A DNA stretch of 20,810 bases from Thermoplasmata archaeon (GCA_021797055.1 JAKAAI010000026.1:1-20810); one strand, 5' to 3'. Numbered from the stretch's first letter, positions 1 through 6,890 are shown. The notes: a model not told the origin generated them from the letters alone. Program-made: numbers and translations.

Positions 1-84
1 CTTTGAACTTGCAGTTAGAAGGATTCAGTATTATGTGAAAATTAATGATCATTGTAACTTGAAAATTCACTATTTTGTAATATA

Positions 85-157
85 AGCCGCTGGAGGGATT
101 TGAACCCCCGACCTGCTGATTACGAATCAGCTGCTCTACCTGCTGAGCTACAGCGGC
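85..157 (-). tRNA. tRNA-Thr (anticodon CGU)
   Basis: Read on the minus strand, a complete cloverleaf is visible: a 7-bp acceptor stem GCCGCTG/CAGCGGC, a D arm GCTC/GAGC, an anticodon stem GCTGA/TCAGC around the loop TTCGTAA, a 5-nt variable region and a T arm GGGGG/CCCTC with the loop TTCAAAT. The anticodon is CGT, so it reads ACG (threonine). The base after the acceptor stem is T, the U73 discriminator usual for archaeal tRNA-Thr. CCA is not encoded and there is no intron. The 5' end lies 3 nt after the stop of the DUF1015 gene on the same strand. No AT-rich box A sits at the expected distance, so it may be cotranscribed with that gene. Confidence 0.96.
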
Positions 158-160
158 GAT

Positions 161-1321
161 TTATGGTCTATATATAGCGATGCCCGAAGGTGGCTTCGGA
201 TAGAAGAATGTTGATTTCTGACTTAATTTCTTACCAGAGCTGACTAATTTTACAAATATGTCCTTATCCCAGTCTGGCATTAGAACGGCAAAGGGTGCCT
301 TACCACTTTCAACCATACTTTTAACATATTCAATATCGTGCAGATAAAGAACAGATTCTTCAATCGAACTATCATCAAGAAAACATACTTTTTTCAGTAT
401 CTCATCGCGAATGAAAGCACCAGGATCTTCGACCATTCTTTGTTTCAGATCAGGTTTTGCTTCACTCGGTAAAGAGAGATTAATATACCCTTTACCTGTT
501 ACAATGCATATACTCTTTTCGTCCCACCTGTCTTCTATTTTCACAGAAAATGACTCGCGTAACCTGGTTAGAATGGTTTGAGGATCAATGTTCGCCATAA
601 CAACACGGTGAATACCGCCTATTAGAAGGGCCCTGTCCTCTGATGATACGACATAAGCCATCGAATAGTTCCACCCGTTGCCCTTGGCTTCTGCTATCTC
701 CCTTATAGCACCTAGTCTGTGGTGGCCATCAGCGACTATTGAAATCCTGTTTCTTAGAAGAGAGAGAATCCTGTTTTGTGCCGTTTTATCTTTCAGGACA
801 TAATATCTGTTTATGACACCGGATGGCTCTTCGAATATGCGGGATGGATCCATATTGCCAGTTATATTCTCAACCACGTTGGGCAACTCTGGATCCGGAA
901 CAACCAAAAATATAGGTTCAGGCTGAAGACCAGTTGCGTTCATAAGATCTACCCTGTTTTTCTTAGGTCCGCTAAATGTCATCTCATGTGGCTTTATTGA
1001 ACCATCATCAGGATTCACTCGTACAAGCAAAATTACACCAAATCTTTGCATTGCTGATCCATGATGATTGAATTCTTGGACTAGAACGATGATGCTTTCT
1101 TTCTGTATCTGAGAAAGAATCCTTTCCTCAACCCATTTCTGGAAAGTTGATGCTGAGTCTTTAATACCATCCTGGCCGCGAGGCAAAGTGATGTGTGTAA
1201 TATTGTATCTGCTTTTCTTGAGCTCCGCCTCCTGCTCCGGTGTTATAACATCGAACGGAGGCGACCAGAACTTATCAGACTTTAATGAGAAAACATATGG
1301 TTTAAACGCCTTTGCTTCCAT
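161..1321 (-). CDS. DUF1015 family protein (possible SerK/ParB-like kinase fold)
   Basis: A 386-residue protein of the DUF1015 family. It has the typical N-terminal start with KAFKPYVF, then a PPFDVITP segment, and the family hallmark ADGHHRLGA with DGHHR at about residues 198-202. The DGHHR motif is also the catalytic-region motif of archaeal ADP-dependent free serine kinase (SerK) in the ParB/sulfiredoxin fold, so a small-molecule kinase role is possible; that is inference. An in-frame GTG at 1330 overlaps the stop of nfo, but the ATG at 1321 is preferred because GAGGTGAT, complementary to the 16S rRNA 3' end, lies 4 nt before it. The gene is translationally close to nfo and is followed at 3 nt by tRNA-Thr. 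Cytosolic; no membrane segment or signal peptide is seen. Confidence 0.88.
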   Translation of the reverse strand: MEAKAFKPYVFSLKSDKFWSPPFDVITPEQEAELKKSRYNITHITLPRGQDGIKDSASTFQKWVEERILSQIQKESIIVLVQEFNHHGSAMQRFGVILLVRVNPDDGSIKPHEMTFSGPKKNRVDLMNATGLQPEPIFLVVPDPELPNVVENITGNMDPSRIFEEPSGVINRYYVLKDKTAQNRILSLLRNRISIVADGHHRLGAIREIAEAKGNGWNYSMAYVVSSEDRALLIGGIHRVVMANIDPQTILTRLRESFSVKIEDRWDEKSICIVTGKGYINLSLPSEAKPDLKQRMVEDPGAFIRDEILKKVCFLDDSSIEESVLYLHDIEYVKSMVESGKAPFAVLMPDWDKDIFVKLVSSGKKLSQKSTFFYPKPPSGIAIYRP

Positions 1322-1325
1322 TTCG

Positions 1326-1333
1326 ATCACCTC
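1326..1333 (-). promoter_or_regulatory. Shine-Dalgarno site of the DUF1015 gene
   Basis: On the minus strand GAGGTGAT lies 4 nt before the ATG at 1321, and it overlaps the last codons and stop of nfo. It matches the archaeal anti-SD complement GGAGGTGATC and decides the start in favour of ATG over the upstream GTG at 1330. Confidence 0.75.
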
Positions 1334-2181
1334 ATTGCTTTTTCCATAACAGCGAGGTCTTCCATATAACCGTCCTCACCCTTAGGTGTTTCAAGGACCA
1401 TTGGTAATTCAAAGAACCTTGGATCATTTATAAAATTTGAAATACCATCTATTCCCAGTTGACCGGAACCAATCTGTTCATGCCTGTCCACCCTGCTTCC
1501 CATTTCCTTCTTGGAATCATTCAGGTGAAAACCCATCAGATATTGCAGCCCTATTGCTGAATTGAAATTGTCAATTGTTTCATCATACCCACTCTTGCTT
1601 TTTATATCGTAGCCAGCAGCAAATACGTGACATGTATCAAAGCATACGCCAATCTTTTTCTTGTCAGTGATCGGATCAAATATCTGTGCAATCTGTTCAA
1701 ATTTGTAAGGTAAAGTTGATCCCTGACCGGCCGATGTCTCAATCAATATCTTTGTCTTTCCCGTATCAGGTAACACCGTGTTCAATATTTCTGACATTTG
1801 AGTCAGAGCTAGCTTTTCAGATGAACCCGAAAAGGAACCTGGATGCAGTACCAGGTAATCAATTGAAAGTGCATTTGCTCGCTGCAGTTCGATTGTCAAA
1901 GCTTCAGAGACCTTAGCATGCATTTCTGGTGAATTGCTGCCCAGGTTAAGAAGGTAAGATGCATGGCTCATAAGTTTCTCCTGTTTGTGTGCCTTTACGT
2001 TATTCCTGAAGGCTTTTACCTCATCATCTGGCAAGGCCTTTGCCTTCCACTGCATCTGATTCTTTGAGAATATCTGAAATGTCCTGAAAGCGAATACAGC
2101 TGCTCGGTCCGGCGATTTTGAGATACCACCTGCAGTCGATACGTGTCCACCAATTAGATTTCTCTCAGTTAATTTGCTCAT
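1327..2181 (-). CDS. nfo: Endonuclease IV (AP endonuclease, family 2)
   Basis: A 284-residue endonuclease IV, which cuts DNA 5' to abasic sites in base-excision repair using a trinuclear zinc centre in a TIM barrel. All nine metal ligands can be assigned by family motifs: His73 (SHASYLLNLGS), His113 (LVLHPGS), Glu148 (LIETSAGQG), Asp182 and His185 (CFDTCHVFAAGYD), His219 (GFHLNDSK), Asp232 and His234 (RVDRHEQIGSG) and Glu264 (LETPKG). The length is normal for the family. It starts at ATG 2181, right behind a weak box A and an inverted repeat; no ribosome site is seen, so the transcript may be leaderless. Its stop overlaps the ribosome site of the DUF1015 gene, so the two are probably one operon. 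Confidence 0.97.
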   Translation of the reverse strand: MSKLTERNLIGGHVSTAGGISKSPDRAAVFAFRTFQIFSKNQMQWKAKALPDDEVKAFRNNVKAHKQEKLMSHASYLLNLGSNSPEMHAKVSEALTIELQRANALSIDYLVLHPGSFSGSSEKLALTQMSEILNTVLPDTGKTKILIETSAGQGSTLPYKFEQIAQIFDPITDKKKIGVCFDTCHVFAAGYDIKSKSGYDETIDNFNSAIGLQYLMGFHLNDSKKEMGSRVDRHEQIGSGQLGIDGISNFINDPRFFELPMVLETPKGEDGYMEDLAVMEKAMR

Positions 2182-2183
2182 TC

Positions 2184-2233
2184 ATGTTCAGAATATGATC
2201 AGTCAATAATTACATTTGCGAGTTTCTGAACAT
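2184..2233. repeat. 10-bp perfect inverted repeat bracketing the nfo promoter
   Basis: ATGTTCAGAA at 2184-2193 and its exact complement TTCTGAACAT at 2224-2233 are separated by 30 nt. The arms lie on either side of the putative nfo box A (2205-2212), one just before the start codon and one upstream of the box. A further GAACAT is at 2244-2249. It could be an operator, or a hairpin in the 3' end of the upstream regulator transcript. Confidence 0.6.
2205..2212 (-). promoter_or_regulatory. Weak box A of nfo
   Basis: TAATTATT on the minus strand is centred about 27 nt before the nfo ATG, the distance expected for leaderless archaeal transcription. The match to the consensus is poor. Confidence 0.35.
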
Positions 2234-2256
2234 AACAATTGCAGAACATGTAAATA

Positions 2257-2988
2257 TTACCCACTCGAACTTGATGAACCCGGAGGATTGGAATTGACAA
2301 GCAGGTTAATGAATTGGTAGACATGCATTGCTAGTGCCGGGTTATCTGAGTATCCACACGCATCCAGATCCGGGCCCGCAATCATTGCCCTTCTCTGATC
2401 ACTCACAACATCTGTGGATATCAAACCATCCTTCATGAATACAGTTACGTTATCAGGCACTCTCTTATTTGGCGGAACCACAAATACAACGTTAATTCCA
2501 CGTTTTATGGCATTTTCTATATTCTTTTTAAGTTCGGTCCTTATCTCCCTGACTCTTGGAGTGCAGACATAAATTTCCCTTTCTGTGAGGTTGAACATCT
2601 CCTTCATCTTATCCATTACCTTATCGGATCCATATATTGTGTATATTAGCTGAGGTTCTCCCTTAGAAGGGAGTAGATCCTGCAGACTTTTTAGATCCAG
2701 AAAGAGATCGTTAAGCTTTTTCTCATAAGTTCTCTTTACAAGATCCATATCCTCAGGCTTAAACATCCTTGGTCTGCCTTCAGTCTCTTTTGCAAGACCC
2801 TTTGAAACAAGTGATTCCATAACCTTATATGCGGACGTCCTTGGAATATTGGCTGTGTCCGCAACTGTATCTGCATTGGCAACGCCATGATAAACGAGTG
2901 CTGCATACCCCTGAGCTTCGTATGATGATAGGCCGAGCATTTTGAGCATATCTGTTGTCCTTTTCATAAGATCGGGGTTGAGTGTCAT
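2257..2988 (-). CDS. TrmB-like transcriptional regulator with phospholipase-D-like C-terminal domain
   Basis: A 243-residue regulator. Residues about 14-80 form a winged helix typical of TrmB: MLGLSSYEAQGYAAL, a recognition helix around NIPRTSAYKVMESL, and the wing GRPRMFKPED. A coiled linker KKLNDLFLDLKSLQDLL follows. Residues about 105-230 resemble the PLD-like effector region of short TrmB proteins, not the sugar-binding domain of full TrmB. The protein ends in an odd low-complexity tail, GSSSSSG. A box A TATAAATA is centred only about 20 nt before the ATG, so the real start may be Met8 (2967). It diverges from the MFS-hotdog-coaBC-amidase operon, an obvious regulatory target, and lies 75 nt upstream of nfo on the same strand. 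The ligand is unknown. Confidence 0.87.
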   Translation of the reverse strand: MTLNPDLMKRTTDMLKMLGLSSYEAQGYAALVYHGVANADTVADTANIPRTSAYKVMESLVSKGLAKETEGRPRMFKPEDMDLVKRTYEKKLNDLFLDLKSLQDLLPSKGEPQLIYTIYGSDKVMDKMKEMFNLTEREIYVCTPRVREIRTELKKNIENAIKRGINVVFVVPPNKRVPDNVTVFMKDGLISTDVVSDQRRAMIAGPDLDACGYSDNPALAMHVYQFINLLVNSNPPGSSSSSG

Positions 2989-3004
2989 AGTACAACATTC
3001 GCAG

Positions 3005-3012
3005 TATTTATA
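3005..3012 (-). promoter_or_regulatory. Box A of the TrmB-like gene
   Basis: TATAAATA on the minus strand, the clearest TATA element upstream of the regulator. Its centre is about 20 nt from the ATG at 2988 and about 41 nt from Met8 at 2967, which leaves the exact start open. Confidence 0.55.
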
Positions 3013-3038
3013 TGAACCTTTTTTAATTTTCGATACCG

Positions 3039-3051
3039 GATATTGAATATC
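3039..3051. repeat. 13-bp palindrome in the divergent regulator/transporter region
   Basis: GATATT-G-AATATC is a perfect 6-bp inverted repeat around one base. It lies about 30 nt upstream of the box A of the TrmB-like gene and about 60 nt before the plus-strand TATA element. It is a candidate operator for the neighbouring regulator; AT-rich palindromes also occur by chance. Confidence 0.35.
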
Positions 3052-3106
3052 TTTTAATAATCGTGCAATTGTTAGAATAGATCTGTTTGATCCGTATCTT
3101 TTGCTG

Positions 3107-3115
3107 TATATAAAA
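3107..3115 (+). promoter_or_regulatory. Candidate box A of the MFS-hotdog-coaBC-amidase operon
   Basis: TATATAAAA is the strongest plus-strand TATA element between the divergent genes. A start site about 26 nt downstream would leave a leader of roughly 105 nt before the MFS ATG, which fits the presence of a ribosome site there. A weaker CATATAAT at 3218-3225 is too close to the start codon. Confidence 0.45.
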
Positions 3116-3242
3116 TGGAATAGGATAAATTATCTTCCGAAACACGAATGGAAAAACTCGATTAATGTTTTCTTGAAGGATGTCATTAACCTGGACATGC
3201 GTTCCTGCTTTTCTTCTCATATAATGTTGCGTGGAGATAGCC

Positions 3243-4451
3243 ATGTATAGAGGATCTGAAAGGCGGAGCATATCAGTTCCTGTTGTTATTCAGGCCTTTG
3301 CCTTTACAATCTTGGGAAATTTTGCAGATTCATCTTACTCTCCTCTCTCAGCATTCATTAAAAATGCATATTCACTTACAGCTGAACAGGTTGGTATAAT
3401 CACAAGCGTGGTATTCATAGGATCCCTGACTGTAAACTTCTTTACTGGAATACTTGTTGACCGGTTTGGGAGCCGTTCTGCTGTAAAGATCTCCTTTGCC
3501 TTTCTTTCACTTGGCTCGCTAATATGTGCAGTTTCCATATCATATGAGATGATACTTTCAGGTTTCTTTCTTATTGGTCTTGGTTACGGCAGCATAACTC
3601 CTTCAACAAATTCACTGATAATGGAGAAATATTTCCCTGATCATATGAGAAGGATGGGTATAAAGCAGTCTGGAGTACCTATAGGATCTCTGGTTGCGGT
3701 TTCTGTTCTCCCTCTTCTTGCAATATATTTTGGAATAAGATGGCCTTTCTTTTTACTTTTCGCTGCAACTGCAACTGTTTTTGTGCTGGTGAAAACGGAC
3801 AGATTGTATTCCGGCACATTTAATTTTAGAAAGTATCTATCTGATATGCTTCAAACTGCAAGAAATCGTGATTTGATTTTAATAAGTGTTTTCAGTACAG
3901 TGCTGTCTTGGGGGCAGCAGGTCAGCCTCACATTCTGGATCCTTTTTATGGAGAATAATGGTATTTTGGTGATCATAGCCGAGATATCTCTTGCCATATT
4001 TCTAATTGGAGCAGTTGCTGGAAGAATATTCTGGTCAAGGATCGGGAATGCACTCTTCGGCGGTTCCAGAAAGTATGGGCTTTCTTTGATAATGGTAATC
4101 TCAGGAATCCTGCTAATATCAATAAGCATTTTCCACTTAAACACGTTAATACTCGTACCATACGCCTTCTTCCTCGGCATGAATACTGCTGGCTGGAACA
4201 GCACATATGTCACAGCAGTATCAGAAATAGCTCCCAGGAAAAAGGTGGGCATATTCAGTGGTGTAGGGCTAATTATCCTTGGATCCGGAACTATAATAGG
4301 CGCACCCCTCTCAGGTTACATAAAGGATACCACAGGATCTTTCTTTACCATGTGGCTTATTCTCGGAACGGTCCAGATAGGTTCCGCGATTGTGCTTTCC
4401 ATTATAACTATAATAACGCAGAGAAGGAAAACAGTTGAACCGGGAATTTGA
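3243..4451 (+). CDS. MFS transporter (major facilitator superfamily)
   Basis: A 402-residue, 12-helix secondary transporter. The loop between helices 2 and 3 carries the MFS motif A as GILVDRFGSRSAVK. The fourth and fifth helices hold GLGYGSITPSTNS and GIKQSGVPIGS, a pattern typical of organic-anion and sugar-phosphate type MFS carriers. The substrate cannot be read from the sequence. The start is placed at ATG 3243, with GGAG at 3233-3236 6 nt before it; an in-frame GTG at 3231 would swallow this site. Its stop overlaps the open frame of the hotdog gene, and coaBC and an amidase follow, so uptake of a CoA precursor is an attractive but unproven role. Confidence 0.9.
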   Translation: MYRGSERRSISVPVVIQAFAFTILGNFADSSYSPLSAFIKNAYSLTAEQVGIITSVVFIGSLTVNFFTGILVDRFGSRSAVKISFAFLSLGSLICAVSISYEMILSGFFLIGLGYGSITPSTNSLIMEKYFPDHMRRMGIKQSGVPIGSLVAVSVLPLLAIYFGIRWPFFLLFAATATVFVLVKTDRLYSGTFNFRKYLSDMLQTARNRDLILISVFSTVLSWGQQVSLTFWILFMENNGILVIIAEISLAIFLIGAVAGRIFWSRIGNALFGGSRKYGLSLIMVISGILLISISIFHLNTLILVPYAFFLGMNTAGWNSTYVTAVSEIAPRKKVGIFSGVGLIILGSGTIIGAPLSGYIKDTTGSFFTMWLILGTVQIGSAIVLSIITIITQRRKTVEPGI

Positions 4452-4480
4452 TCTTTCTTCGGAGATTTTTATCCGCATGC

Positions 4481-4924
4481 ATGAATGGAATCTCTGAAAT
4501 AGCTCCCTTTACTTACATAATGATGAAACTTCAGGAAGACCACATTCAGTTTGTGATTGATAACGACGGTTTTCTTAAAAACTTCAAGCTCCTGGATTCT
4601 AAGATAAAAGGAGACGACGTGGAGATAACCGTTGACTTTGGGAATAACCTCAAGAGAATAGGCGGCATAATGAACGGAGGTGCAATTTGCACGCTGCTGG
4701 ATTTTGCCGGTGGGCTTGCGGTTATGAATGAGGATGGTATAGTGAATGAGGTGACAACTAACCTAAACGTTCAGTTTGTTGGCAAGGTTGCAACCGGTCC
4801 TGTTATTGCGAAAGCGCATGTCATTAAAAGAGGAAAAACCCTTATCCATGTGGATATGGATCTCAGAGATGGTTCTGGGAATATCTGCGCCAAAGGTACT
4901 GGAACATGGTATGTTTTCAGATGA
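4481..4924 (+). CDS. Hotdog-fold thioesterase (PaaI/YbgC-like)
   Basis: A small single-domain hotdog protein, probably an acyl-CoA thioesterase. The central helix has the segment GGIMNGGAICTLLDFAGG, which matches the HGG(x)nD pattern of PaaI-type enzymes, but His of HGG is replaced by Asn. The strand NVQFVGKVATGPVIAKAHV and the RGKTLIHVDMDL segment complete the fold. The frame is open from a TTG at 4448 that overlaps the MFS stop. The start could be ATG 4481 (taken here) or ATG 4520 (MMKLQEDHIQF), where family similarity seems to begin; no good ribosome site favours either. It is 9 nt upstream of coaBC in the same operon. Confidence 0.82.
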   Translation: MNGISEIAPFTYIMMKLQEDHIQFVIDNDGFLKNFKLLDSKIKGDDVEITVDFGNNLKRIGGIMNGGAICTLLDFAGGLAVMNEDGIVNEVTTNLNVQFVGKVATGPVIAKAHVIKRGKTLIHVDMDLRDGSGNICAKGTGTWYVFR

Positions 4925-4933
4925 GGTTAAATA

Positions 4934-6130
4934 ATGTGTAAATTCTGTCTTCAACCCTTCAGTAAACTGCGAACCAGAAGAGTCGTAATTGCCATAAATG
5001 CAAGTATATCAATTTACAGAATACCTGATCTTGCAAGAGATCTCGTAAGAGAGGGCGCCGAAGTAATATGTGCAATGAGCGATTCTGCTCAGAAGCTAGT
5101 AAGCCCTGAAATTTTCAAGTGGGCCACCGGTAATCCAACGGTATCAGAAATCTCAGGTAACATCGAACATATATCCCTTTTCAGGGATAGGAAAAACACT
5201 GTTCTTCTGATTGCACCCGCCACTTATAATGTAATAGGGAAAATCGCCGCCGGAATTTCTGATAGCATACCATCTCTATTCTTCTCATACGCATTCGGAC
5301 ATGGATGCAGCGTGATCCTTGCACCTGCAATGCATGAGGATATGCTTAGAAATCCAATGGCGGTTGATAATATAAAGAAACTTCAGTCTCTGGGTGTTAA
5401 ATTCGTGCAACCAAGGGTTGAAGACGAAAAAGCCAAGATCCAGGAGAATAATTTAATGATAGATGAAATATACAGAGCTTTCTTTGGAAAATTACTTGAT
5501 GGAAAAAGATTTCTAATCATATCCGGTAGAAGTGAAGAATCAATAGATCCAGTAAGGGTTATCACAAACCGGTCAACAGGATTAACTGGTTACTGGTTCG
5601 CAAGGAATCTGTATAGAATGGGTGCAGCCAGTGTTACACTTATAGGTAATTCTGAATATGATCTGCCTGCTTATGTGAATCATATTAACGCTGAGTCATC
5701 CGATTTGTACTATGCTGAAACAAGGAACGAGCTTCGGTCTGAAAACTACGACGCTATCATAGTACCGGCTGCACTGTCGGATTTTATGGTTAAGGAATCA
5801 AAGACAAAACTATCAGGAAGCACCGGTTACACATTAAATCTCAGTCCGAGAGCAAAGCTAATAGATGAGATCAGAAAAAATTACAATGGAAAAATAATAT
5901 CTTATAAGCTTTCAGAGGAATACAAGGAGATCGAAACTATTGCCGAAAATGAATATGTTGTTTACAACAAGATCAAACCAAATGGCGGCAATTTTGGTCA
6001 TTCCTCCGCGGATTACACAGTATACCACAGAAATGATATGCAGGAAATATCCGGGCTCAATAAAGAAGAGGTAACCTGGAAACTGCTGATTCATGTAATG
6101 GAAGTGGGAAACGCCGATGCCCTCAAATAA
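4934..6130 (+). CDS. coaBC: CoaBC: phosphopantothenoylcysteine decarboxylase / phosphopantothenate-cysteine ligase
   Basis: A 398-residue bifunctional enzyme that joins cysteine to 4'-phosphopantothenate and then decarboxylates the product to 4'-phosphopantetheine for CoA synthesis. The N-terminal flavoprotein half (about 14-185) has the conserved His79 (EHISLF), PATYNVIGKIAAG at 95-107 and PAMHEDM at 131-137. The C-terminal ligase half has SGRSEESIDPVRVITNRS from 197 and AALSDFMVKESKTKL near 279-293. Where the bacterial decarboxylase has a catalytic Cys in a CGxxGxGR clamp, this protein has PRVEDEKAKIQ and no Cys, a difference I believe is shared by archaeal homologues. The extra N-terminus holds MCKFC. 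It starts at ATG 4934 with GAGG 7 nt before it, and overlaps the next gene by 14 nt. Confidence 0.93.
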   Translation: MCKFCLQPFSKLRTRRVVIAINASISIYRIPDLARDLVREGAEVICAMSDSAQKLVSPEIFKWATGNPTVSEISGNIEHISLFRDRKNTVLLIAPATYNVIGKIAAGISDSIPSLFFSYAFGHGCSVILAPAMHEDMLRNPMAVDNIKKLQSLGVKFVQPRVEDEKAKIQENNLMIDEIYRAFFGKLLDGKRFLIISGRSEESIDPVRVITNRSTGLTGYWFARNLYRMGAASVTLIGNSEYDLPAYVNHINAESSDLYYAETRNELRSENYDAIIVPAALSDFMVKESKTKLSGSTGYTLNLSPRAKLIDEIRKNYNGKIISYKLSEEYKEIETIAENEYVVYNKIKPNGGNFGHSSADYTVYHRNDMQEISGLNKEEVTWKLLIHVMEVGNADALK

Positions 6131-6890
6131 AAAATTGCGAATAACTGGTATTGAGGCAATCTTATCCAGCCATGATGAAGCCCTGAAAGCAATCGACGGA
6201 GACTTTATGCGTATTATAGAGGAAAATAGACCTGATTTCTTGGTTCTGCCTGAAAAATGGATTATGGAGAAATATATGGAAGGCAGCAGCGGTCTTTCTA
6301 AAATATTGGAATTTTTCCAGAACATGTCAAAAGAATTCGACATGACAATTATACCTGGCAGCTTTAGCATTTTCAGGAATGGTTCTCTATATAATACGTC
6401 ACCCGTAATAGCCAACGGAAAAGTCCTGGGATGGTCTGATAAGATTTCCCTGTACAGGATAGAGAAAAATGAATACTCTCCAGGCAGGGATATCTGCGTA
6501 TTTGAATCCAGGGGAATCAAATTTTCTGTTGCAGTATGCTATGACCTGGATTTTCCATATTACACGAAAATTGCAATAAGGAAGGGTGCCAGAATTTTAT
6601 TCAATCCATCACTGATCATTAAGCAGTTTCATGAAATGTGGCATCTTTATGTCAAGGGCAGATCCTTGGAAAACAGAATACCTATAATATCGGTGAATTC
6701 GTCAAGCGAGCCTTTAGGTGGAAATTCCCTGGGTACCAGCTTGGTCGAACTTGACCGTGGGGTCATTTTAGAAAGTCATATGGCAGAACAGTCAGTCTTG
6801 TCGTACGAAATTGATATGTCCCGAATTGATAATATGATAGAGAACCGGATGAATGAAGATCCTGGAAAATACTCATTCCTGCAGGAATGA
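6117..6890 (+). CDS. Carbon-nitrogen hydrolase (nitrilase superfamily amidase)
   Basis: A 257-residue hydrolase with the full nitrilase Glu-Lys-Cys triad: Glu46 (LPEKW), Lys109 (SDKISLYRIEKNEYSPG) and Cys141 (AVCYDLDFPY). A second glutamate, Glu116 or Glu119, probably assists. The closing motif NPSLIIKQFHEMWHLYVKGRSLENR is typical, with the Arg-Ser-Leu-Glu-Asn helix conserved. It should hydrolyse a C-N bond of an amide or a carbamoyl compound; the substrate is not visible. It overlaps coaBC by 14 nt, so the two are translationally coupled, and it is the last gene of the operon. Its end, KYSFLQE, is coded by a palindrome shared with the facing hydrolase gene. Confidence 0.9.
   Translation: MPSNKKLRITGIEAILSSHDEALKAIDGDFMRIIEENRPDFLVLPEKWIMEKYMEGSSGLSKILEFFQNMSKEFDMTIIPGSFSIFRNGSLYNTSPVIANGKVLGWSDKISLYRIEKNEYSPGRDICVFESRGIKFSVAVCYDLDFPYYTKIAIRKGARILFNPSLIIKQFHEMWHLYVKGRSLENRIPIISVNSSSEPLGGNSLGTSLVELDRGVILESHMAEQSVLSYEIDMSRIDNMIENRMNEDPGKYSFLQE
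6873..6890. repeat. 18-bp perfect palindrome containing two facing stop codons
   Basis: TCATTCCTGCAGGAATGA reads the same on both strands. The plus strand ends the amidase gene in it and the minus strand ends the alpha/beta hydrolase gene in it, so both proteins end in Ser-Phe-Leu-Gln-Glu and both stops are TGA. Flanking bases do not extend the symmetry. It could fold as a tight stem in either transcript and act as a two-way 3' end signal. Confidence 0.8.

Noticed and set aside
1..84. Possible gene or terminator after tRNA-Thr at the left edge
   Set aside because: AT-rich with short T runs but no stem with a T tract and no open frame of note.
168..177. CTATATATAG as a promoter for tRNA-Thr
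   Set aside because: Its centre is only about 15 nt from the tRNA 5' end; transcription would start inside the tRNA.
3023..3271. 82-codon minus-strand frame between the TrmB-like and MFS genes
   Set aside because: It overlaps the MFS start, covers both divergent promoters, has no recognisable family and an unnatural composition.
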